In this document: positions 1 through 5,719 of the stretch, one piece after another
Layout of the letters: each line of letters starts with the position of its first letter
How positions within the stretch are numbered: the first letter of the stretch is position 1
Assembly: GCA_002724975.1 (NCBI GenBank)
Contig: PBQF01000051.1
Span: 1 to 7,818 of the forward strand
Origin: Parcubacteria group bacterium
GTDB taxonomy: Bacteria > Patescibacteriota > Minisyncoccia > Phycocordibacterales > GCA-002724975
Direction: 5' to 3'
Length of the DNA stretch: 7,818 nt
Notes under the pieces: model-generated
What the model was told of the DNA's origin: nothing
Seen by the model: the letters and a program-made list of their open reading frames with translations, nothing else
Databases searched by the model: none
Made by a program: the position numbers and the translations under genes

Positions 1-1
1 A

Positions 2-186
2 ATTGATTCATCAAAAAAAAAGATCCTAAGATCGTTTACAAAGATCGCATCATTGAAAAACCTGTTGAAAAGGTAGTAGAAAAGGTAGTAGAAGTTGAAG
101 CTAATATAGATGTTAGCACTCCAGCTGGCATTTCAGAATTAGAAGAAAAGTTAAAAAGTAAATTAAAGGAGATAAAAAATGACTAA
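2..186 (+). CDS. Partial coiled-coil paralog 1, with apparent frameshift
   Basis: This is the 3' end of a gene whose start lies left of the window. Frame 1 is open from base 7 to the TAA at 184-186 and encodes a Val/Glu/Lys-rich tail with a VEKVVEVEANIDVSTP segment, nearly the same as VEKVVEVEADIDLSTP in the next gene, so the two are paralogs. Frame 1 has a TGA at 4-6 and no normal start after it. Frame 2 upstream (reading IDSSKKK) matches the position of LDELEKK in the paralog, so reading seems to pass from frame 2 to frame 1 inside the nine-A run at 13-21. That may be a real -1 slip, a mutation or a sequencing error. A 12-base unit is repeated at 67-78 and 79-90. The last 8 bases overlap the next gene. 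The function is not recognised. Confidence 0.6.
67..90 (+). repeat. 12-base tandem duplication in paralog 1
   Basis: GAAAAGGTAGTA occurs twice in direct succession (67-78 and 79-90). Because 12 is a multiple of three, it adds the in-frame repeat EKVV-EKVV. The same kind of Val/Glu/Lys repeat fills the middle of the neighbouring paralog, which suggests growth by slippage or unequal exchange. Confidence 0.75.
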
Positions 187-439
187 CAAAAAGCAAGAAA
201 CTGTAGATACTTTGTGGGTAAAGTATCGAAAGACTTTAGAAATGCTTAATGATACTTTAGATGAATTAGAAAAGAAACCTAAGGAAGTTGAAGTTATCAA
301 AGAAGTTGAAGTAGAAAAAGAAGTTGAGAAAGTTGTTGAGGTCGAAGCTGATATAGATTTAAGCACTCCGTCAGACGTTGCTAAACTAGAAAAGAAAATA
401 GAAGATAGATTAAACAAAGATGACAAACTACAAGGCTAA
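179..439 (+). CDS. Small charged coiled-coil protein, paralog 2
   Basis: An 86-residue hypothetical protein very rich in Lys, Glu and Val. Residues about 8-32 form an amphipathic segment (TLWVKYRKTLEMLNDTLDEL), followed by KKPKEV, a run of V-E/K repeats, and a DLSTP turn before a last charged helix. The first 35 residues align with the start of the next gene and the last 40 with the end of the previous one, so this is the middle member of a three-gene tandem family. The start is well supported by AAGGAG at 166-171, 7 bases upstream. It overlaps the previous gene by 8 bases and the next by 20, suggesting coupled translation. It has no membrane segment or signal peptide. I do not recognise the family; a coiled-coil scaffold or assembly factor would fit but is only a guess. 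Confidence 0.8.
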   Translation: MTNKKQETVDTLWVKYRKTLEMLNDTLDELEKKPKEVEVIKEVEVEKEVEKVVEVEADIDLSTPSDVAKLEKKIEDRLNKDDKLQG

Positions 440-884
440 AGAAACCATAAAGACAATATGGGAAAGATATGCTAGAACATTAAAGCTATTAGATAAAGCC
501 CTTGACGAATTAGATAAAAAGCCAAAAGAAGTAATTGTTGAAGTAGAAAAACCATTACCACCAACCTTAGAAGAAGTTGCTAATACAAACGAAACATTAA
601 GAAAACAATTAGATGATTTAATTGAATGGCGTCTACGTGCTAAAATACATAAAGCAGAAAATGAAAAAGTAAAAGAAGAAGTTGAAAAACTAAAAAAAGA
701 AATTGAAAAACTAAAGGAAATACCTCCGATGGATAAACACGTTGAAAACCAAGTATTGGATAAAGATTATTGGGGGAGATTCAAAATAATACCTACTGTA
801 AAAGCAAAACCATCTAAAAAGATTATTGCTCAAGATGAATATGTTAAGAACTTGACTAAAAAACAATCAGATAATAAAATATAA
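420..884 (+). CDS. Coiled-coil protein, paralog 3 (long form)
   Basis: A 154-residue hypothetical protein. Its N-terminus (MTNYKAKETIKTIWERYART, then LLDKALDELDKKPKEV) matches paralog 2 almost residue for residue. After that it diverges: a proline-containing hinge (EKPLPPTLEEV), a long heptad-like Lys/Glu/Leu helix at about residues 60-100 (typical coiled coil), and a C-terminal region of about 50 residues holding the only aromatic cluster (DKDYWGRFKIIP). No strong ribosome binding site precedes ATG 420, and the gene overlaps its neighbour by 20 bases, so translation is probably coupled. The shared N-terminal block in two or three adjacent proteins could be a common docking or oligomerisation element, with the C-terminal ends supplying different functions. 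The function is not recognised. Confidence 0.8.
   Translation: MTNYKAKETIKTIWERYARTLKLLDKALDELDKKPKEVIVEVEKPLPPTLEEVANTNETLRKQLDDLIEWRLRAKIHKAENEKVKEEVEKLKKEIEKLKEIPPMDKHVENQVLDKDYWGRFKIIPTVKAKPSKKIIAQDEYVKNLTKKQSDNKI
852..880 (+). promoter_or_regulatory. Candidate sigma70 promoter before the orf888-clpX pair
   Basis: TTGACT (852-857), a 17-base spacer, and TAAAAT (875-880); each box is one base off consensus. Transcription would start near 887, just before the ATG at 888, so the mRNA would have almost no leader. The boxes lie in the end of the preceding gene, in AT-rich DNA where chance matches occur. Confidence 0.45.
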
Positions 885-887
885 CAA

Positions 888-1256
888 ATGGATAATAAAG
901 ATACGGAACTCACAAACATTAATATTGTTACCCCACCAGACTTAATAGATACAACTGAAAATAAAGTTCAAGTAGGTGTTTTTGGTTTTGATAAAGATGA
1001 ATTTTATAAATTTCTTAATGCTTGTCCACTAACTGAAGAAATGATAATTTATACTATTCCAATTCCTAATCCACATATAAAATATTATTCATGGGTTAAA
1101 GACGTAATTAAAAGAGCAAATGTTGTATTTTTTAACAAAGAAAACAAACGCATGGTTATGAGTAAAACAGATAACATGAAAAACGTTTATCTAATTGATA
1201 AAACATTTGAAACAATAAAAGATGTAATGAGGGAACATGGCAAAAAGCACGACTGA
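888..1256 (+). CDS. Unknown small alpha/beta protein overlapping clpX
   Basis: A 122-residue protein with no recognised family. After a polar N-terminal tail of about 25 residues the pattern alternates strand and helix: KVQVGVFGF (strand), DEFYKFLNAC (helix), MIIYTIPI (strand), WVKDVIKRA (helix), NVVFF (strand), NVYLID (strand), FETIKDVMREHG (helix). This suggests a compact Rossmann- or flavodoxin-like fold, without a P-loop or an obvious catalytic motif. There is no Shine-Dalgarno before ATG 888, and the promoter-like boxes just upstream would give a leaderless message. Its last 20 bases overlap the start of clpX, so the two genes are probably co-translated. That makes a ClpX-related role, such as adaptor or substrate selector, a reasonable but unproven guess. 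Confidence 0.75.
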   Translation: MDNKDTELTNINIVTPPDLIDTTENKVQVGVFGFDKDEFYKFLNACPLTEEMIIYTIPIPNPHIKYYSWVKDVIKRANVVFFNKENKRMVMSKTDNMKNVYLIDKTFETIKDVMREHGKKHD

Positions 1257-2487
1257 TTTATTTTGTGACTTCTGTGGTAAAGACAGAGCACACGTAGAAA
1301 AACTTATAGCAGGTGCTAACGTAAACATCTGTAATGAATGTGTTAAACTTTGCGATCAAATACTAGGTGATCAAAAAGAAAAACCCAGAGAAGAAAGTAA
1401 ACTACAAGATCTAGACCCACATAAAATTAGAGAACATTTAGACCAACACGTAATAGGACAAGACCATGCAAAAATGGTAATAAGTGTTGCAGTGGCTGAA
1501 CATTATAAAAGAGTGTACAAACCACCAAAAAATTTAGAACTAGAAAAATCAAATGTATTATTAGTTGGACCTACAGGTACTGGTAAAACATTGCTGGCTA
1601 AGACTATTGCTAGATACCTAGACGTTCCTTTTACTATTGCAGACGCAACCACACTAACTGAAGCAGGCTACGTTGGTGATGACGTTGAATCTGTAATTGC
1701 TAAACTATTAGACAAGTCAGATTATGACGTAACTAGAGCACAGCAAGGTATTATATTTTTAGATGAAGTAGATAAAATTGCTCGTAAAAGTGAAAATGTA
1801 TCTATAACTAGAGATGTATCTGGTGAAGGTGTACAACAAGCATTGCTGAAACTTATAGAAGGTACAATAGTTAGAGTACCACCACAAGGTGGACGTAAAC
1901 ATCCAAACGCAGAAATGATTGAGGTAGATACTACAAATATATTATTCATATGTTCAGGAACATTTATAGGTATTGAAGACATATTAAAAAACAAATCAGA
2001 CCATACTAGCATAGGCTTCCAGTCAAGACTTAAGAAATTAACAATAGCATCTGAACTTTATGAAAAGTTAGATCAAAATGATTTAACTAAATTTGGATTA
2101 ATACCAGAATTTATAGGAAGATTAAGTACCATAGGAATATTAAATGAACTAACGCAAGACGAATTAGTAAGAATTATATCTGAACCGAAACATTCAATTG
2201 AAAAACAATATCAATGGTCATTTAAAATAGATGGAATTGAACTTAAATTACCAATTGACGCTAAAAAGGCCATTGCCATTAAAGCAGAAAAGTTAGGAAC
2301 ATTTGCAAGAGGATTAAGACAAATTATAGAAAAAGTCTTATTACCATGGCAGTATAATGCCAAGCAATTAGTGGCTGAAGGTGTTACAGAATTGGTAATT
2401 CGCCCAGAGACAATTGACAAAGGAACAGATCCTGTTATAATTAGAGAAGACTCAACAAAAACAAATAGGAGAAAAGTTGAAAATTAG
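1237..2487 (+). CDS. clpX: ATP-dependent Clp protease ATP-binding subunit ClpX
   Basis: A complete ClpX of 416 residues (the E. coli protein has 424). ClpX is a hexameric AAA+ unfoldase that threads tagged proteins into the ClpP peptidase in the cytoplasm. The N-terminal zinc-binding domain has Cys10, Cys13, Cys32 and Cys35. The AAA+ core has Walker A GPTGTGKT (111-118), pore-1 loop GYVG (144-147), Walker B FLDEVD with Asp176 and Glu177, the RKH loop (220-222), the ClpP-docking IGF loop (259-261), the arginine finger in EFIGR (Arg295) and the sensor-2 motif ARGLR (Arg358). Everything needed for ATP hydrolysis, translocation and ClpP binding therefore seems intact. Start 1237 gives the normal N-terminus; GAGGG at 1229-1233 is a close-spaced ribosome site. 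Codon use is AT-rich like its neighbours. No clpP lies in the window. Confidence 0.97.
   Translation: MAKSTTDLFCDFCGKDRAHVEKLIAGANVNICNECVKLCDQILGDQKEKPREESKLQDLDPHKIREHLDQHVIGQDHAKMVISVAVAEHYKRVYKPPKNLELEKSNVLLVGPTGTGKTLLAKTIARYLDVPFTIADATTLTEAGYVGDDVESVIAKLLDKSDYDVTRAQQGIIFLDEVDKIARKSENVSITRDVSGEGVQQALLKLIEGTIVRVPPQGGRKHPNAEMIEVDTTNILFICSGTFIGIEDILKNKSDHTSIGFQSRLKKLTIASELYEKLDQNDLTKFGLIPEFIGRLSTIGILNELTQDELVRIISEPKHSIEKQYQWSFKIDGIELKLPIDAKKAIAIKAEKLGTFARGLRQIIEKVLLPWQYNAKQLVAEGVTELVIRPETIDKGTDPVIIREDSTKTNRRKVEN
2414..2441 (+). promoter_or_regulatory. Perfect-consensus sigma70 promoter inside clpX
   Basis: TTGACA (2414-2419), a 16-base spacer and TATAAT (2436-2441) match both sigma70 boxes exactly. 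The site lies in the last codons of clpX, in sense orientation. The predicted start, about 2448, gives a leader of about 28 bases holding the AGGAG ribosome site of the bS21 gene. It would allow bS21 to be made independently of clpX. Confidence 0.65.
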
Positions 2488-2734
2488 ACGGGAACAAAAA
2501 CCAAACTGGAAAGATAGACCTAAAACAAGTGGATACGAAGTAATAGTACCTCCTGGTGACGACGCCATGAAGCACTACAAAAGACTTAAAAAACGTATGA
2601 CCAAAGATGGTTTCTTTCAAGAACTTAAAGACAGACAGTACTTTACGTCAAACACAGAAAAAAGACGTGAAAGAGAGAAAAAAGAACGTAGGAACTGGAT
2701 AAAAAAGAAAAAACTTTCCGAACTTAATGCATAA
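2477..2734 (+). CDS. rpsU: Ribosomal protein bS21 homolog
   Basis: An 85-residue, strongly basic protein resembling bacterial small-subunit protein bS21, which sits near the anti-Shine-Dalgarno end of 16S rRNA and helps initiation. The bS21-like core is DDAMKHYKRLKKRMTKDGFF followed by ELKDRQYF and the Lys/Arg-rich helix EKRREREKKERRNWIKKKK; compare the family pattern ALRRFKR, a Gly-containing turn, E-R/K-R-R-x-[FY][FY]EKP, then a basic tail. An N-terminal extension of about 24 residues precedes the core. The start is TTG at 2477, backed by AGGAG at 2467-2471 with a 5-base gap; the next ATG would cut into the core. It overlaps clpX by 11 bases and has its own promoter-like site. Phage-encoded bS21 is known in marine phages; a role in favouring phage mRNAs is a hypothesis. 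Confidence 0.75.
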   Translation: MKIRREQKPNWKDRPKTSGYEVIVPPGDDAMKHYKRLKKRMTKDGFFQELKDRQYFTSNTEKRREREKKERRNWIKKKKLSELNA

Positions 2735-2746
2735 TAATTACTATAA

Positions 2747-4072
2747 ATGTTTTTTACAGTTTCTAAAAACGATTTTTCTAAAAATCATCCATATTTAAAT
2801 ACTCATCAATTTTATGATTGGAATGCATATCTAGATACTAACTGGAAACAAGTTAATATTGAAGATAAAACTATCTTGTATAAAGGTTATACAATAAAAC
2901 AAACCATATTAGAAAAAATCTTTAATAAGGATTGGATACAAGAACCAGGACATTATCTTATTTTAATATTTGGAGACAATCACTTTGAATACCATCATGA
3001 TGATACAAAAAGTTTTCCTATTTGGTATCAAGATGATTGCTTATCAAACTACGCACCTATTGGTGAAAAGATCTGGTGGACTGGTCATTTAAAATGGGAC
3101 CGTGAAAAGTTTACTTGGAACTATACAAGAGAATATCCAAAATTTCAAGACGTTGAATATGATTTTGATCAATGTGTAGATATACTGTACGACCATATGC
3201 TGTTATGGAGTAACGTTTTAAAAGACACAGACCTTCCTATATTAAGTCCAGAAACAGGAGGCATTGATGCCGCAGTATGCAGAGCAGTAGCCGATTCACA
3301 AGGCATCAAATATGAATCAGTTGATAGTGGATTTAATATAAAAGCAATAGATCCATCTGTTACAAATAATATTGCTGAACACGGCAAGACAGTTAGAGAA
3401 TACAGAAACTTTTCTCAAATTTACTTTACTGACGAGCCACACATTCAATGCACAGGATGGTGGGGTGATGAAGCAGTATTAAGACATCCAATTTACACTA
3501 ACCATATGTTACAACCACACGGAACTACTTTAGAAGAAGTATTTGATAACGTAGATACAAACTGTTATATGAAACCATATTATAAAGTAGGATACAAAGA
3601 TTACATTAAAAATATGCCAAAGCAACATCTTCCAACTAGAAAAGATGCATTTGAACACGTAATAGAAATTATACTAAACGATTTTCAAGCATGGCATAAT
3701 AACAATATAACTTTATGGACACCATTTAGAGACATAACATTAATAACAAAATTACTCCATGCAGATAAAGATACAATTATAAGACAGCAAGTTAACGCAG
3801 ATCTAAGCAGAGCTGTAGCAAAACGATTTACAGGAGAAAAATGTATAATTGACACGTGGAAAAACTTAAACGAAAGAATGTCTAATGTTATTGCCCACGA
3901 AAAACTTAATCATAACTTACCAGCAGAATCTACCCTAGTTGAAAAGATAATATATTACCATCCAACAAAATCATATAATTCACTAGAAAATTACTTTGGA
4001 TGGCGAAATCTCAGGCTAATTTACGAATATATGGACGAATTTTGCCCAGATTATGTTCCCCAGTTACTGTAA
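2747..4072 (+). CDS. Divergent asparagine-synthetase-like protein
   Basis: A 441-residue protein (E. coli AsnB has 554) that appears to keep both halves of the asparagine synthetase fold. The N-terminal part, with GHYLILIFGDNHFEYHHDD and SFPIWYQDD, resembles the class II glutamine amidotransferase domain (family pattern G-x-[FY], then D, then R-D-x-x-G-x-x-P-[LI]-[YW]). The second Met-adjacent residue is Phe and no Cys is near the start, so the glutaminase nucleophile is missing. The C-terminal half has a PP-loop ATP-pyrophosphatase motif TGGIDAA (170-176) in place of SGGxDSS, and TGWWGDE (236-242) in place of GxGxDE. It may therefore use free ammonia or another nucleophile to amidate an unknown acid, or be non-catalytic. 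No clear ribosome site precedes ATG 2747, which lies 12 bases after bS21. Confidence 0.65.
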   Translation: MFFTVSKNDFSKNHPYLNTHQFYDWNAYLDTNWKQVNIEDKTILYKGYTIKQTILEKIFNKDWIQEPGHYLILIFGDNHFEYHHDDTKSFPIWYQDDCLSNYAPIGEKIWWTGHLKWDREKFTWNYTREYPKFQDVEYDFDQCVDILYDHMLLWSNVLKDTDLPILSPETGGIDAAVCRAVADSQGIKYESVDSGFNIKAIDPSVTNNIAEHGKTVREYRNFSQIYFTDEPHIQCTGWWGDEAVLRHPIYTNHMLQPHGTTLEEVFDNVDTNCYMKPYYKVGYKDYIKNMPKQHLPTRKDAFEHVIEIILNDFQAWHNNNITLWTPFRDITLITKLLHADKDTIIRQQVNADLSRAVAKRFTGEKCIIDTWKNLNERMSNVIAHEKLNHNLPAESTLVEKIIYYHPTKSYNSLENYFGWRNLRLIYEYMDEFCPDYVPQLL

Positions 4073-4111
4073 GTCATTGAAAAACAAGACTTTTTTATAC
4101 TAGGTCTTTAG

Positions 4112-4139
4112 TTGACAGATCTGGTATCTATAGTATTAT
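4112..4139 (+). promoter_or_regulatory. Sigma70-type promoter for the small-gene cluster
   Basis: TTGACA (4112-4117), a 16-base spacer and TATTAT (4134-4139) lie in the 98-base gap after the asparagine-synthetase-like gene. Transcription would start near 4146, giving a leader of about 25 bases with a weak GAGAG ribosome site before ATG 4171. The boxes and spacing are identical to those upstream of clpS. Confidence 0.6.
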
Positions 4140-4170
4140 AAACTATAAACAACAAACAAAGAGAGTATAA

Positions 4171-4434
4171 ATGCAATCGTTCAAAGAACTTAGAAATATA
4201 ATATTAGGTATACCAAAACTTAATAACGATGAAGTAAACGAAGTAATCCAGGCTTGTAAAAGACGTAGAGCAAGATTATGTCGTGAAAATGCTTTTAAAC
4301 TTAAACGTGGAGACATTGTTAGGTTTGCTCACTATCAAGGTGAAATAGAACAAATTAAAATCAAAAAAGCAATTATTAATGTTAAAGGTCAACGTTGGAA
4401 CGTTCCTCTTAACACTTTAGAAAAGGTTGCATAA
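4171..4434 (+). CDS. Small basic protein with possible SH3-like domain
   Basis: An 87-residue, strongly basic protein. Residues 1-40 look helical (SFKELRNIILGIPKL, then EVNEVIQACKRRRARLCREN). Residues 45-87 form short strands around KRGDIVRF, GEIEQIKIKKAIINVKG and RWNVPLNTLEKV, a pattern typical of KOW/SH3-like nucleic-acid-binding barrels. Binding RNA or DNA is plausible but not shown. It is the first gene after the 4112 promoter, and its TAA shares a base with the next ATG (TAATG), so the two are translationally coupled. No named family is recognised. Confidence 0.8.
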   Translation: MQSFKELRNIILGIPKLNNDEVNEVIQACKRRRARLCRENAFKLKRGDIVRFAHYQGEIEQIKIKKAIINVKGQRWNVPLNTLEKVA

Positions 4435-4862
4435 TGTCAACAAGAAGTAGAATAGCAATTCAATTAGATACAGGAAAGTATTTGTCGGTATATTGTCATT
4501 TTGATGGATATCCAAAAGATCTTGGTCATCAATTAGAAACTTTAACTTATAAAAATTCTGAGAAGAGAGAAAAGGCTTTTGATTTAATTAATGGTGGCGA
4601 CATCAGTTATATTAAAAAAGGCAAGCCGGCTTACTATGCCAAAAGAGGCGAGTGGGATCTACATGGTGCAGGAAACGAACCGTGGGAAGATGTTAAACCA
4701 CATACGTCAAACAATTTTCAAGAGTTAATGGATGTCACCGAAGATTGCAATGGTGCCTATCTTTATGTATTGTACAAAGACGCCAAAGAGTGGAAGTGTT
4801 ATAATAGCGATTGGAAAGAACTGAATATATGGAGCGAATATATATTCCAGGAGGTGGCATAA
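4434..4862 (+). CDS. Conserved phage hypothetical protein (YCHFDGYP type)
   Basis: A 142-residue protein beginning MSTRSRIAIQLDTGKYLSVY, followed at once by CHFDGYPKDLG. The STRSxIxI start followed by YCHxDGYPxxxG is, from memory, a signature of a widespread uncharacterised phage and plasmid protein family. It is rich in Trp, Tyr and Asp and looks like a mixed alpha/beta globular domain with no membrane segment. The conserved Cys-His and Asp-Gly could suggest metal or catalytic chemistry, but nothing proves it. It overlaps both neighbours by one base in TAATG junctions. Near its 3' end AGGAGGT (4849-4855) serves the next gene. Confidence 0.85.
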   Translation: MSTRSRIAIQLDTGKYLSVYCHFDGYPKDLGHQLETLTYKNSEKREKAFDLINGGDISYIKKGKPAYYAKRGEWDLHGAGNEPWEDVKPHTSNNFQELMDVTEDCNGAYLYVLYKDAKEWKCYNSDWKELNIWSEYIFQEVA

Positions 4863-4975
4863 TGGTAATAGAACTTCAGATTTTTTTAATAATATTTTTA
4901 ACAATTTTCAATATAGGATGTTTAACTTTTTTAGGCACACAATACTATTTTGATATGAAGGGTAAAAAATGGTAG
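4862..4975 (+). CDS. 37-residue single-pass membrane peptide A
   Basis: A 37-residue open frame, MVIELQIFLIIFLTIFNIGC and so on, ending KGKKW. Residues about 5-25 are one hydrophobic helix and the tail is positive, so the C-terminus probably faces the cytoplasm. It is supported by a very strong ribosome site (AGGAGGT, 4849-4855, 6 bases before ATG), by the TAATG junction with the gene before it, and by a 7-base overlap with the next peptide gene. Its function is unknown. Confidence 0.7.
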   Translation: MVIELQIFLIIFLTIFNIGCLTFLGTQYYFDMKGKKW

Positions 4976-5085
4976 AAATAAAAGTATCTTGGTACTGGAT
5001 TGCATTATTTTTTATTGCATTTTCTATATTATGGTTTTATGGAATGCATTTAACAAATGAACAATTGGGATTAAGAAATGTTTAA
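4969..5085 (+). CDS. 38-residue single-pass membrane peptide B
   Basis: A 38-residue frame, MVEIKVSWYWIALFFIAFSI then LWFYGMHLTNEQ, with one aromatic-rich membrane helix at about residues 7-26. AAGGG (4958-4962) lies 6 bases before ATG 4969. It overlaps peptide A by 7 bases and the next gene by 8, as expected in a compact phage operon. The function is unknown; partnership with the other two small membrane peptides is possible. Confidence 0.65.
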   Translation: MVEIKVSWYWIALFFIAFSILWFYGMHLTNEQLGLRNV

Positions 5086-5293
5086 AATAGACTTAAAAGG
5101 ACCAGACGGTAATGCTTATGCATTAATGGCGTATGCAAAAAGTTTTGGTAAGCAAATCGGAATGTCAAAGGAAATTGTCGATAAGATAATTGACAAAATG
5201 ACATCAAGTGATTACAATAACTTACTACTAGTATTCGAAGATTACTTCGGTAATGTATGCGAGTTAATTAATAAACCAAAGGAGATTGAATAA
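5078..5293 (+). CDS. Small soluble phage protein (KGPDGNA motif)
   Basis: A 71-residue acidic protein starting MFKIDLKGPDGNAYALMAYA, then a helix (KSFGKQIGMSKEIVDKIIDK) and a last segment with NNLLLVFEDYFGNVCELI. The (I/F)DLKGPDGNA start is, as far as I remember, shared by small uncharacterised proteins of many large phages. It is probably a short helical domain and has no membrane segment. It overlaps peptide B by 8 bases and has only a weak ribosome site, so translation is likely coupled. AAAGGAG near its 3' end (5278-5284) serves the next gene. Confidence 0.8.
   Translation: MFKIDLKGPDGNAYALMAYAKSFGKQIGMSKEIVDKIIDKMTSSDYNNLLLVFEDYFGNVCELINKPKEIE
5190..5218 (+). promoter_or_regulatory. Possible internal sigma70 promoter
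   Basis: TTGACA (5190-5195), a 17-base spacer and TACAAT (5213-5218) lie within the 71-residue gene. The site could give extra transcription of the two genes downstream and of the RNA-like island at 5709-5880. It overlaps coding sequence, so it may be coincidence. Confidence 0.35.
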
Positions 5294-5391
5294 TGTCAAC
5301 AGAAGAATTTTTTATATTGTATAGTATCATATTTTGGTCTATATTTTTAACTAAACGTTTTCTCAAACAGGAGGTACTATGTTTGGCGTAA
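5293..5391 (+). CDS. 32-residue single-pass membrane peptide C
   Basis: A 32-residue frame, MSTEEFFILYSIIFWSIFLT then KRFLKQEVLCLA. Residues about 6-20 form one hydrophobic helix followed by a basic stop-transfer segment (KRFLK). Support comes from AAAGGAG (5278-5284) 8 bases upstream, a one-base TAATG overlap with the previous gene, and a 13-base overlap with the next. The role is unknown. Confidence 0.6.
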   Translation: MSTEEFFILYSIIFWSIFLTKRFLKQEVLCLA

Positions 5392-5708
5392 TACTTTTTC
5401 AACAGAATGGAGAATGCAAACCAGTTGAACCATCAGGTGTTACGTGGTTTGGATCTAAAGAACTAGCAGAACAATATTATGGATGGCAAAAAATGTCAGG
5501 ACAATTTCCTATAGGAGAATGGAGCACTGACGATTATGGTAGAGAAGTGATGGTGGACATATTACATTACGATAAAATAATGTCACCAGAATTTGAAATA
5601 GAAGGTAAAGCAAGATTACCATATGCCACTCAATTAGTAAAAAGTCCAGATCAATTACGAGGTGCCCCAGGGGTTACTGTTAAATCTGGACAAAGAGTTT
5701 CTTCGTAA
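5379..5708 (+). CDS. Hypothetical protein after strong ribosome site
   Basis: A 109-residue protein with no recognised family. It starts MFGVILFQQNGECKPVEPSG and reads as a small beta-rich domain (WFGSKELAEQYYGWQKM, then GEWSTDDYGREVMVDIL), ending in a flexible Gly/Ser/Lys-rich tail (about 90-109) that could be disordered. AGGAGG at 5369-5374, 4 bases before ATG, strongly supports this start and suggests high expression. It is the last gene of the cluster that begins at 4171 and is followed by the GC-rich RNA-like island. Confidence 0.8.
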   Translation: MFGVILFQQNGECKPVEPSGVTWFGSKELAEQYYGWQKMSGQFPIGEWSTDDYGREVMVDILHYDKIMSPEFEIEGKARLPYATQLVKSPDQLRGAPGVTVKSGQRVSS

Positions 5709-5719
5709 AAAATAATATG

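Noticed and set aside
163..426. An 87-residue minus-strand open frame full of Ser and Thr.
   Set aside because: It mirrors the Glu/Lys-rich codons of the plus-strand paralog; it has no ribosome site or independent support.
4086..4108. A terminator hairpin after the asparagine-synthetase-like gene (AAGAC with GTCTT).
   Set aside because: The stem is only 5 pairs with a 13-base loop that itself holds the T run, and no T tract follows.
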